A DNA stretch of 7,596 nucleotides, taken from the NCBI GenBank assembly GCA_030430345.1, contig JAUIFT010000100.1, forward strand, positions 1 to 7,596, in the 5' to 3' direction. The stretch's first letter is position 1. Every line of letters starts with the position of its first letter. Origin of the DNA: Calditrichia bacterium (GTDB lineage Bacteria; Calditrichota; Calditrichia; RBG-13-44-9; J042). The notes below the pieces were generated by a model that had not been told where the DNA came from, ran no database searches, and worked only from the letters and a program-made list of their open reading frames with translations. Shown here one piece after another: positions 1 through 5,990 of this stretch. The position numbers were made by a program, and so were the translations under genes.

Positions 1-1
1 G

Positions 2-208
2 CTCGACAAAGCGGTAAAAATTTTCAAGATGAATATCGAAAAATTTCCCGATTCCTGGAATGTTTACGACAGCTATGCGGAAGCATTGGCGATGAAAGGT
101 GAGAAAAAATCTGCGAAGAAAGCTTACAAGCAGGCGTTGGCAAAATTACCCGCAGAGGATCCCCAGGGACATAAATCCCGCATCGAAAACATCCTTGCAG
201 AGTTGTAA
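2..208 (+). CDS. C-terminal end of a TPR-like protein (partial, 5' end outside window)
   Basis: Open from the window edge in frame 2 to a TAA at 206-208, giving 68 residues of a C-terminus. The segment is helical and amphipathic, with the TPR-like text FPDSWNVYDSYAEALAMKG followed by a Lys-rich helix (KSAKKAYKQALAKL). This pattern, an A-helix ending FPDS/N then Y-x-S-x-A-E-A-x-x-x-x-G, is common at the C-terminus of serine hydrolases of the beta-lactamase (class C-like) and alpha/beta-hydrolase families in Bacteroidota and relatives, where one or two TPR units follow the enzyme domain. The enzyme part is not in the window, so that assignment is inference; it could equally be the tail of any TPR protein. 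No gene follows closely in the same direction: a strong hairpin at 242-285 separates it from the symporter. Confidence 0.7.
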   Translation, partial: LDKAVKIFKMNIEKFPDSWNVYDSYAEALAMKGEKKSAKKAYKQALAKLPAEDPQGHKSRIENILAEL

Positions 209-241
209 TCTACAATTTCTCTCCGGTATCACTTATCTCCT

Positions 242-288
242 CCGACCGGGGGTGGTGCGTCCCCTCACGTGCCGCCCCCTGGCGGTTT
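242..288 (+). terminator. Strong hairpin, possible terminator after the TPR gene
   Basis: Bases 242-260 pair with 267-285 in 18 base pairs: CCG/CGG, CC/GG, GGGGG/CCCCC, then UGG/CCG and UGCGU/ACGUG with three G-U pairs, closing a 6-base loop (CCCCTC). There are two single-base bulges, A245 and T280. It starts 34 bases after the TAA at 206-208 and is followed by only TTTAT, so the U run is weak for a classical intrinsic terminator. It may instead be an mRNA 3'-end stabiliser or a dispersed palindromic element. Confidence 0.45.
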
Positions 289-313
289 ATAAGCAATCTA
301 CTGAAATCTACTT

Positions 314-342
314 TTGGCTAATCAGAAATAAAATACTACGAT
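314..342 (+). promoter_or_regulatory. Candidate promoter for the symporter gene
   Basis: TTGGCT (314-319), a 17-base spacer and TACGAT (337-342) resemble a sigma70-type promoter with imperfect boxes. Transcription would begin near 349, leaving a leader of about 50 bases before the TTG start at 400. It lies downstream of the 242-285 hairpin, in the right place for an independent transcript. This is pattern matching only. Confidence 0.3.
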
Positions 343-399
343 GATAAATCTTTTAGGTAATCGATTGAAACAGTTTTTGAAAACAGAAAGCGGCGCCAT

Positions 400-2121
400 T
401 TGCAAATTTTAGACTGGACGATATTAATTGGGGTGTTACTGGCGATTGTCGGATACGGCATCTGGAAAGGGTGCTGCTGCCGCAATGTAGACGATTATTT
501 GTTAGCAAACCGGAAAACGCGTTGGTATACCATTACCCTCTCGGTAATGGCGACTCAGGCCAGCGCGATTACTTTTTTATCCATGCCAGGCCTTGCCTAC
601 AACGAAGGCGTAGCGTTTTTACAGCTCTATTTCGGGTTACCAATCGCAATGGTTTTGATAGTGATGATCGCAATCCCGGTTTATCAAAAGCTAAAGGGAT
701 ATTCGATCTACGAATACCTGGAAGTGCGCTTTGATTTGAAGACCCGGATATTAGGCACCTGCCTCTTTCTGATTCAACGCGGCCTGGTTGCCGGCCTGGG
801 AATCCTTGCGCCGTCTCTCATCTTTTCCGCAATTCTGGGCTGGGATCTTTCCGCGACCTGTATCATTACCGGTTTCCTGGTAATTCTCTACACCACCCTC
901 GGAGGTGCCAGGGCAGTAAAGCACACCCATAGCATTCAGATGGGTTTGATTTTTTTCAGCTTACTGATAGTTTTCGGTGTGATTATTTCCCTGCTGCCTG
1001 CGGAGCTGTCTTTTGGAGAAGTCATTTATACCGCGGAAAAAATGGGCCGCCTGACACCGCTAAATTTTCAATTGAACTGGGAAGAGCGCTACAATATTTG
1101 GTCCGGACTCATCGGTGGACTTTTTCTTGCTTTGGCATATTTTGGCACGGACCAATCGCAGACCCAACGCTATCTCTCCGGAAGCAGCGTCCGGGCCAGC
1201 CGAATGAGTTTGCTCGTTAACGGACTGGTGAAAATTCCCATGCAGGCGTTTATCCTTTTCATTGGCGTGCTGATTTTTATCTTTTATCAATTTAATCCCA
1301 CGCCGCTCAACTTTAATCCAACAGCCGCCGCGCTAATGAAAAGCAGTAATTATGCGGCGCAGTATGATGATCTCGGCAAGCACCAGGAAAGTATTTTCAA
1401 TGAAAAACAATTGATTATCGATGCCCTGGTAACAGCATTGCGGGCGGATGACCAGCGAAGAATTAATGATTATAGCAGCCAACTGAGGTGCGTCGTACAA
1501 CGCGGAGAACAAGTGCGGGAGGATGCCGCAGAATTATTACGCCTCTCCAACCCATCTGCGGATAGTAACGATACGAATTTTATATTTCTCGATTTTGTAA
1601 CCGGGCATTTACCCGCCGGGCTGGTCGGGCTAATTGTGGCAGCGATTCTCTCTGCAGCAATGGCTTCTGCCGCCGCTGTTCTTAATGCATTAGCAACGAC
1701 AACCGTTTATGACGGCTATCAACGCTTAATTAAAAAGGATGGATCCGACCGGCATTATCTGCTGGCGCTGCGGCTTGCCACTATTTTTTGGGGGAGTGTC
1801 GCCATAGGATTTTCATTATTCGCCAATCAGATGGGTTCCCTTATCGAAGCGGTTAATGTTGTCGGATCATTGTTTTATGGGCCGGTGCTGGGCATATTTA
1901 TGCTGGCTTTTTTTACTAAATCGATAAAGGGAAGTGTGGTCTTTTCCGCAGCGATTGCCGCAGAATTAATCGTGCTTCTTTGCTACCATTTTTCCCCCAT
2001 TTCCTACCTCTGGTACAATGTTATCGGTTGTTTGGCGGTGCTGGGAATTGCCGGCATTTGGCATGTGCTGGCAGGAATCGCTGACTGGGAGAAAATTTTT
2101 GGCGCGCCCTATTGGGAATAA
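400..2121 (+). CDS. Sodium:solute symporter, SSS family (SLC5-like)
   Basis: A 573-residue multi-pass inner-membrane protein of the solute:sodium symporter family (TC 2.A.21), expected to use the sodium gradient to import a small solute. Family marks: DDYLLANRK (31-39) after the first helix; AITFLSMPGLAYNEG (56-70) in core helix 1; YTTLGGARAVKHTHSIQ (164-180); YFGTDQSQTQRYLSG (247-261); and ILSAAMASAAAVLNALATTTVYD (416-438) in the helix that carries part of the Na2 sodium site. At that site one of the usual two Ser/Thr residues is Ala422, while Ser423 remains. A hydrophilic, probably helical loop (about 300-393) precedes this helix. The substrate cannot be told: relatives carry sugars, sialic acid, vitamins or iodide. 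The start is TTG at 400; an in-frame TAA at 358-360 and the lack of any ATG between leave TTG, or ATT at 364, as the only choices, and the RBS (AGAAAG, 385-390) is weak. A triple Cys (25-27) lies just after helix 1. Confidence 0.92.
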   Translation: MQILDWTILIGVLLAIVGYGIWKGCCCRNVDDYLLANRKTRWYTITLSVMATQASAITFLSMPGLAYNEGVAFLQLYFGLPIAMVLIVMIAIPVYQKLKGYSIYEYLEVRFDLKTRILGTCLFLIQRGLVAGLGILAPSLIFSAILGWDLSATCIITGFLVILYTTLGGARAVKHTHSIQMGLIFFSLLIVFGVIISLLPAELSFGEVIYTAEKMGRLTPLNFQLNWEERYNIWSGLIGGLFLALAYFGTDQSQTQRYLSGSSVRASRMSLLVNGLVKIPMQAFILFIGVLIFIFYQFNPTPLNFNPTAAALMKSSNYAAQYDDLGKHQESIFNEKQLIIDALVTALRADDQRRINDYSSQLRCVVQRGEQVREDAAELLRLSNPSADSNDTNFIFLDFVTGHLPAGLVGLIVAAILSAAMASAAAVLNALATTTVYDGYQRLIKKDGSDRHYLLALRLATIFWGSVAIGFSLFANQMGSLIEAVNVVGSLFYGPVLGIFMLAFFTKSIKGSVVFSAAIAAELIVLLCYHFSPISYLWYNVIGCLAVLGIAGIWHVLAGIADWEKIFGAPYWE

Positions 2122-2262
2122 AACCGCTTTAAAAGCCCATTTGCGACCATTACGCCCAGCAAAATAAACAGACAGCCGATGTAGGCGGTCCAGCCGATTA
2201 TCTCATTATCTTATGGAGTGCCAGCTAAGATAAACGAAGACAAAATATAAACCAAACGAATT
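2109..2262 (-). pseudogene. Degraded C-terminal fragment, possibly of an EamA/DMT transporter
   Basis: On the minus strand 2210 down to 2109 encodes 33 residues ending in TAG: DNEIIGWTAYIGCLFILLGV followed by MVANGLLKRFYSQ. This has the shape of the last helix of EamA-type drug/metabolite transporters: a short E-x-x-G-W turn, a hydrophobic helix with I-L-L-G-V, then a basic tail. The frame is closed by a TAA just upstream, but a neighbouring frame (2262-2212) continues with hydrophobic text, SFGLYFVFVYLSWHS, as the preceding helix would. This suggests a frameshifted, truncated relic of a gene once convergent with the symporter, whose last 13 bases it overlaps. No start or N-terminal part is present. 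The family call rests on a short helix only; chance resemblance is possible. Confidence 0.35.
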
Positions 2263-2281
2263 CAGGGGAGAATCGGCGGGT

Positions 2282-2320
2282 AAAAAGGGGGCCAGCAGCA
2301 GCAGAGTTTGCTGCCGCTGC
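2282..2320 (-). terminator. Candidate terminator of the kinase-regulator operon
   Basis: Read on the minus strand, 2320-2311 pairs with 2304-2295 in a 10-bp stem (GCAGCGGCAG with CTGCTGCTGC) around a 6-base loop. One pair is G-U on the minus strand but A-C on the plus strand, which favours minus-strand RNA. Eight bases later comes UUUUU (2286-2282). The site begins 33 bases after the response-regulator stop. The distance between stem and U run makes it a weak intrinsic terminator. Confidence 0.45.
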
Positions 2321-2353
2321 AAAATTACTTTCCGGAACAAAATAATGGACGGA

Positions 2354-3001
2354 CTAGAGTGAAGAAATCCCTTCGCGGATGGCATATTTCACCAGGCCGG
2401 CAACGGAATGGATATCCAATTTTTCCATCAACTGGCGGCGGTAGTAATCGACCGTTTTAACGCTCAGATTAAGTTGACTGGCAATTTCTTTCGTATTATT
2501 TTCTTCGGCCAACAGTTGGAGAACCTCCCGTTCACGGTCCAGCAGTTCTACTTCTACTTCAGGGAGCGGCACATTTAATTCCCGCACATAATCTTCGATC
2601 AAAGTACCGCTGATATCCGCACTAATGTATACTTTGTCGTCATAAACTGTTTGTACCGCATTGATCAGTTCATCGACCGCACATTCTTTCAGAAGATACC
2701 CTTTCGCGCCTGCTTTAAACATATTACGGACGAAGCGCCGGTCGGAGTGAATGGAGAGTGCAATTACTTTTGCCCGCCGGTTTCGCTCGGTAATTTTCCG
2801 GGTTGCCTCAATGCCATTCAACTTTGGCATTCCTATATCCATAACAATAATATCCGGATGCAGCTCTTCCGCAAACCGCACGGCATCCCGGCCATTATCG
2901 GCTTCGCCAACCACTTTTAAGTCCGGAGATTCTTCCAGCAAGGAGCGTAATCCTTGCCGCACAATTACATGATCATCAGCCAAAAGGATGGATATGGACA
3001 T
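2354..3001 (-). CDS. Two-component response regulator, NarL/FixJ (LuxR-HTH) class
   Basis: A 215-residue cytoplasmic transcription factor. The receiver domain (about 3-120) has the acidic pair Asp9-Asp10, phospho-acceptor Asp55 in VMDIGMPKLNG, switch Ser83 and Lys105 in the GYLLKE motif, so all catalytic positions are intact. After a linker (about 121-150, LNVPLPEVEVE) comes a LuxR-type helix-turn-helix (about 152-212): LLDREREVLQLLAEENNTKE, then IASQLNLSVKTVDYYRRQLMEKL. Length and order match NarL/DegU/LiaR regulators. ATG at 3001-2999 is preceded by GGAG eight bases upstream on the minus strand. It follows its partner kinase by 30 bases and is surely co-transcribed with it; phosphotransfer from kinase His193 to Asp55 is the expected step. 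Targets are unknown. Confidence 0.96.
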   Translation of the reverse strand: MSISILLADDHVIVRQGLRSLLEESPDLKVVGEADNGRDAVRFAEELHPDIIVMDIGMPKLNGIEATRKITERNRRAKVIALSIHSDRRFVRNMFKAGAKGYLLKECAVDELINAVQTVYDDKVYISADISGTLIEDYVRELNVPLPEVEVELLDREREVLQLLAEENNTKEIASQLNLSVKTVDYYRRQLMEKLDIHSVAGLVKYAIREGISSL

Positions 3002-3031
3002 AATTTTTCTCCAAGAAATTGATCAGCATCA

Positions 3032-4201
3032 TTATGTACTGTAATCGATTGATAAAGGTGCCCGGATGATGAAAGTGCTGCCTTTGCCGGGCAGTGATTC
3101 AATATCAACCTTTGCATTATGATAATCCAGGCGGTCTTTCATATTAAATAAGCCAAAGCCGCCGGTAGCGTTCTCTTTGTAGTATTTTCGATCAGGGTCA
3201 AAACCGACGCCATTATCTTTAACAGTAATATAGAGATGGTCTTTTTTCCGGGCAAGTTGTATACTGGCCTCGGAGGCTTTCGAATGTTTCCCGATATTCA
3301 TCAACAATTCCCGCACCGCTTTGTAGAGCATCACTGCCATATCCTCACTGAGCGGTTTTTCCTGAGGATCTGTCGAAAAACTGATCGGTATTTTATTTTG
3401 CTTTGTCATTTGCTCCGCCAGCCACTCTGTCGCGGATTCGAAACCAAATTCATAGAGAATCGGCGGGCTTAATTGGAATATCAGGGAACGCACCGACTTA
3501 ATTAATTTCTGAATCATCTGATGAAATTCACTGAGCGGCTTTACGATTTTCGGATCACTCGTATTCTTTTTTAAACCGCCGATTTTTAAGTTGGACATGG
3601 CCAGGGTTTGCCCAATAGAATCATGTAGTTCTTCAGCAATGTTGCGGCGCTCCCGCTCTTCTGCAAGCGATAGCTCCGAAGCCATTTTACGTAGCTCATC
3701 CTTGTATTCAACAACCTGGTCCTCCGCTTTTTGCCGCTCGGTCATATCCAAACCGGATACAATGAGCACTTCATCTTCACCCAACATATCCCGGGAAAAT
3801 TGCCATTCAATTGCATGGGATTTACCATCGGGCGTATTTATAATATTGCGGGCCGTTGATAACAAATTCGTTTGATTATTATTTATAGCGCGCATTTGTG
3901 AATCGAGGGCTTCGGCAGGTATCAAATTCAAATTGGAGATATATTTGTTAAGAACCTCTGAGCGATTATATCCGGTTGTTCTTTCGCAGGCTTTGTTAAA
4001 TGAAAGGATTCTACCTTGCTTATCCAACATGACAATCAGGGCAGCACTTGCATCCAGGACCATATTTGTCAGCCGTTGCTGTCTGCGCAAGCGATAGTTC
4101 GCGTAGAAAACAACAAACAAAGTAAACACAGACAGCGACGAAATGGTTATTACGCCTACGGCTAATATCCACCAGTCATTAACTGCGGCACTTTCTTGCA
4201 T
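3032..4201 (-). CDS. Membrane-anchored PAS sensor histidine kinase, HisKA_3 (NarX/DegS-like)
   Basis: A 389-residue kinase. A short N-terminus (1-10) is followed by one membrane helix (about 11-34) and then RLRRQQR, so by the positive-inside rule the N-terminus faces out and the bulk is cytoplasmic. There is no extracytoplasmic sensor domain. A PAS domain (about 43-155: MLDKQGRILSFNKACERTTG, ending SGLDMTERQKAED) and a coiled coil (about 155-185) lead to the HisKA_3 dimer domain with the phospho-site His193 in EERERRNIAEELHDSIGQ. The HATPase domain has the N-box Asn302 (ELLMNIGKHSKAS), the G1 box DNGVGFD (329-335) and the G2 box GGFGL (347-351). Everything needed for activity is present. ATG at 4201-4199 has GGAG eight bases upstream. 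It is the first gene of the operon with the response regulator. The signal is probably a cytoplasmic ligand or redox cue sensed by PAS, which the sequence does not reveal. Confidence 0.95.
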   Translation of the reverse strand: MQESAAVNDWWILAVGVITISSLSVFTLFVVFYANYRLRRQQRLTNMVLDASAALIVMLDKQGRILSFNKACERTTGYNRSEVLNKYISNLNLIPAEALDSQMRAINNNQTNLLSTARNIINTPDGKSHAIEWQFSRDMLGEDEVLIVSGLDMTERQKAEDQVVEYKDELRKMASELSLAEERERRNIAEELHDSIGQTLAMSNLKIGGLKKNTSDPKIVKPLSEFHQMIQKLIKSVRSLIFQLSPPILYEFGFESATEWLAEQMTKQNKIPISFSTDPQEKPLSEDMAVMLYKAVRELLMNIGKHSKASEASIQLARKKDHLYITVKDNGVGFDPDRKYYKENATGGFGLFNMKDRLDYHNAKVDIESLPGKGSTFIIRAPLSIDYST

Positions 4202-4458
4202 TATTAACTCCGGGATAATCCCATTAAAAAGATCTGTAGATTTTCAAAGTTGCAATCAGGATTCATTAGCTACGATATTATCAGGTGGAGGTTCATCTGA
4301 AGCAACCTGAAGATAAAATTAGTTTTCAGAATTCTGCTCTGCCAGGGCCAGTATATATTCTTCGACAGATAAAATACGGCTCAGGATTGAGGAAAATCAA
4401 CAATCTCTTGAAAAATTTGATAAATATTTGTTCAGGTTTTCTGTGGTGAGTATGCATT
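4202..4458. other. Leader and spacer region upstream of the kinase gene
   Basis: No convincing gene. The part nearest the kinase holds the candidate promoter and palindrome described separately (4275-4309). Further out (4319-4430, minus strand) there is short coding-like text in two frames ending in TAA at 4321-4319, for example ILSRILSVEEYILALAEQNSEN. It may be a decayed gene end, but I recognise no family, and short AT-rich stretches give such text by chance. Confidence 0.4.
4275..4309 (-). promoter_or_regulatory. Candidate promoter with overlapping palindrome for the kinase-regulator operon
   Basis: On the minus strand TTGCTT (4305-4300), a 19-base spacer and TAATAT (4280-4275) resemble a sigma70-type promoter; transcripts would start about 67 bases before the kinase ATG. 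An imperfect inverted repeat overlaps the -35 box and spacer: CAGGT (4282-4286) and ACCTG (4305-4309), with TTCATCTGAA near the centre. Such a position suits an operator, perhaps for autoregulation by the NarL-type regulator. This is inference from position and symmetry. Confidence 0.28.
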
Positions 4459-4476
4459 AAAACGGCTTCATAAGCC
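4459..4476 (-). terminator. Hairpin plus U run ending the candidate RNA
   Basis: Minus strand: GGCTT (4476-4472), loop ATG, AAGCC (4468-4464), then G and TTTT (4462-4459). It is terminator-like only on this strand; on the plus strand the hairpin is followed by CAAAAA. The stem is short (5 bp) with a 3-base loop, so efficiency could be modest. It could end an independent RNA or act as an attenuator ahead of the kinase operon. Confidence 0.5.
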
Positions 4477-4703
4477 CAAAAAGTAAGAAGCACTACCCCG
4501 CCGGAAGCGGGTTTTCCCCTTCTAAAAACCGAGTCTCTCCAATCCTCAGCTTACCCGCTTCCAGCGTTGAAAGAGTAGTACTTTATGGTACTCCAATCCG
4601 TGGCGTTAGTTCAAGCAGTTATCAAGATAACCGCTCGGGTTACGCCGCAGCCCTCCTTACAGGCAATTTTGCGTCCGAAGACGGTGGTAATACTTCTTCC
4701 CTC
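4459..4703 (-). ncRNA. Candidate structured RNA with intrinsic terminator (unrecognised family)
   Basis: Read on the minus strand, an outer helix joins 4698-4684 to 4499-4485 (14 of 15 positions pair, two as G-U). It encloses, 5' to 3': a 4-bp hairpin with a C(UUCG)G tetraloop (4683-4672); a GGCGU/ACGCC stem (4646-4642 with 4606-4602) around a 9-bp hairpin (4635-4627 with 4622-4614, loop CUUG); a 5-bp hairpin (4592-4588 with 4581-4577); and a perfect 10-bp stem (4562-4553 with 4512-4503) holding an 8-bp hairpin (4552-4545 with 4533-4526). After the outer helix come UUUUU and then a 5-bp hairpin (4476-4472 with 4468-4464) followed by GUUUU, a plausible terminator. Five mismatches seen on the plus strand become G-U pairs on the minus strand and one pair goes the other way, so minus-strand transcription is favoured. 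No long reading frame crosses it. It resembles no riboswitch, tmRNA, RNase P, SRP or 6S RNA motif that I can recognise. Confidence 0.5.
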
Positions 4704-4950
4704 ATACTCTCAACTTCCAGGAGAAAAATAATTACCGGACGGAAAACCCGCAATGGCAATATGCTAATAAACGATTAGTAAAAACCTGAAAAAGGATGGA
4801 AAAAGCGGCATTTTTGCAAGTATGATAATGTTCGTCGCTAAAATACTCATATTGGAGCAGCCGTCATATCAAAATTTTAGAAAAATTACGGCTCTACGAT
4901 ATTTTCATTTATTTTCAGTAATTTTTTTTCTAAATTCCAAAAAAACAAGC
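4704..4950. other. Region between the candidate RNA and the recombinase gene
   Basis: No gene seen. AT-rich, with an inverted repeat AGCCGT (4859-4864) / ACGGCT (4888-4893) around an AAAATTTT palindrome (4871-4878), which could fold in the recombinase leader. An in-frame extension of the recombinase to an ATG at 4822 exists, but its residues do not look like part of the family. No promoter stands out clearly on either strand. Confidence 0.4.
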
Positions 4951-5895
4951 ATGGATAATATGTGGGCGGCACTCGACCAGTTTTTACATTATATTGAACA
5001 TCAGCGATTGTATTCCGCACACACGATCATTTCTTATCGGAATGACCTTTCACAATTCGTTGATTTTCTGGAAGCGCGCCATAATGCTCAATCAATAAAT
5101 CCCCACAAGGTTAAAACAGAAGATATTCGTAGTTTTTTAGGCTTTATGCTTAAATCCGGGCTCGGAAAGCGCAGTATCGCCAGAAAACTCTCCGCAGTAA
5201 AGTCCTGGTTTCGTTATATGCTGCGGAATGACATCATCCCGCTAAATCCAGCCGGGGTAGTTTCCGCACCACGCCTCGATCGGCCGTTACCTACCGTTCT
5301 AAGCGAGGCGCAAACGTTTAAATTAATGTCCCTGCCACCAGATGATAGTTTTCAGGGGCGCCGTGACCGGGCAATTCTCGAACTATTTTATGGCTGCGGA
5401 ATACGCCTTAGCGAACTACTCAATTTGAAGATGCCCGATCTGGACTTTTCCCGGGAGTTGATTCGGGTGCTGGGCAAACGGCAAAAGGAGCGCTTAGTTC
5501 CATTTGGGAAATATGCCCGCATAGCCCTGGAAAATTATTTTAAAATCCGCGATGAAGAAATTACACTCCGGGAAGATCCATCCATTGTGATTGTTGATAG
5601 CAAGGGAAAGCCGCTCTATCCTGTCAAAATACAGAAAATGGTCCAACGCTATATGCAGGAACTATCGGAGCAAGCCCATTTAAGCCCGCATGTATTGCGG
5701 CACAGCTTCGCGACACATTTACTTGATCGGGGCGCGGACCTGATGGTCGTTAAAGAACTGCTCGGTCATGAGAGTCTATCCACCACGCAAATTTATACCC
5801 ATGTCAGTATGGATCGCCTGAAAAAAGTATATCGCCAGGCACATCCCCGGGCAGAAAAAAAATCTTTGCAGAAAACAGAAAAGCCGGAATCTTGA
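4951..5895 (+). CDS. xerC: Tyrosine recombinase, XerC/XerD type
   Basis: A 314-residue site-specific recombinase expected to resolve chromosome dimers at dif. The N-terminal SAM-like core-binding domain (about 4-92) has ALDQFLHYIEHQRLYSAHTI and YRNDLSQF. The catalytic domain (about 115-300) carries the full set: Arg152 (GCGIRLSEL), Lys176 (LGKRQKERLVP), His247 and Arg250 (SPHVLRHSFATHLL), His273 (LLGHESLSTTQ) and nucleophile Tyr282 (IYTHV). Spacing matches Escherichia coli XerD closely. Whether it is the XerC or XerD homologue, or a single Xer, cannot be decided here. I chose ATG 4951 because the family normally begins a few residues before ALDQFL; there is no good ribosome site (only A-rich sequence), and ATG 4960 or ATG 4822 remain possible. 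The C-terminal tail after about 300 is Lys/Glu-rich and longer than usual. It is followed by hpf after 95 bases. The position beside hpf and hprK suggests a housekeeping gene rather than a mobile integrase. Confidence 0.93.
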   Translation: MDNMWAALDQFLHYIEHQRLYSAHTIISYRNDLSQFVDFLEARHNAQSINPHKVKTEDIRSFLGFMLKSGLGKRSIARKLSAVKSWFRYMLRNDIIPLNPAGVVSAPRLDRPLPTVLSEAQTFKLMSLPPDDSFQGRRDRAILELFYGCGIRLSELLNLKMPDLDFSRELIRVLGKRQKERLVPFGKYARIALENYFKIRDEEITLREDPSIVIVDSKGKPLYPVKIQKMVQRYMQELSEQAHLSPHVLRHSFATHLLDRGADLMVVKELLGHESLSTTQIYTHVSMDRLKKVYRQAHPRAEKKSLQKTEKPES

Positions 5896-5978
5896 TAAAA
5901 GGAGAACCGAACGAAAACAGTAGGAATTAGTACCTTATCTGAGAGTTGTTTCATGAATCAGTCCGAGAGGACTTAACC

Positions 5979-5986
5979 AAGGAGGT
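5979..5986 (+). promoter_or_regulatory. Strong ribosome binding site of hpf
   Basis: AAGGAGGT ends four bases before the ATG at 5991 and settles that start over the in-frame TTG at 5946. A small 5-bp hairpin (AGTCC-GAGA-GGACT, 5960-5973) with a GNRA loop sits just upstream. Confidence 0.85.
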
Positions 5987-5990
5987 AGTT

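Noticed and set aside
242..290. tRNA-like fold
   Set aside because: The region makes one long hairpin; there is no cloverleaf, no TTCRA T-loop and no CCA end.
99..344. Reading frame of 81 codons crossing the end of the TPR gene
   Set aside because: It overlaps the TPR frame out of phase, runs through the 242-285 hairpin, and has no recognisable protein features or ribosome site.
4319..4430. Small minus-strand gene or gene end
   Set aside because: Coding-like text appears in two frames but is short, interrupted and matches no family I know.
4459..4703. Retron msr-msd or group II intron remnant
   Set aside because: The enclosing helix recalls retron a1/a2 repeats, but no reverse transcriptase is near, and no intron domain V or boundary motif could be found.
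4822..4950. N-terminal extension of the Xer recombinase to ATG 4822
   Set aside because: The extra 43 residues have no counterpart in XerC/XerD, the DNA there is AT-rich and leader-like, and no ribosome site precedes the ATG.
4951..5895. Integrase of a genomic island or integron
   Set aside because: The protein is of housekeeping Xer type, its neighbours are core genes, and no att-like repeats or cargo were found.
5950..5976. Hammerhead-ribozyme-like stem II (GTCC-GAGA-GGAC) upstream of hpf
   Set aside because: The stem resembles hammerhead stem II, but the conserved core is absent: the left side reads TGAATCA instead of CTGATGA and the right side TTAA instead of GAAA. It is a small leader hairpin.
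5946..5990. TTG start for hpf
   Set aside because: A near-perfect AAGGAGGT directly precedes the ATG at 5991, which also matches the family N-terminus.
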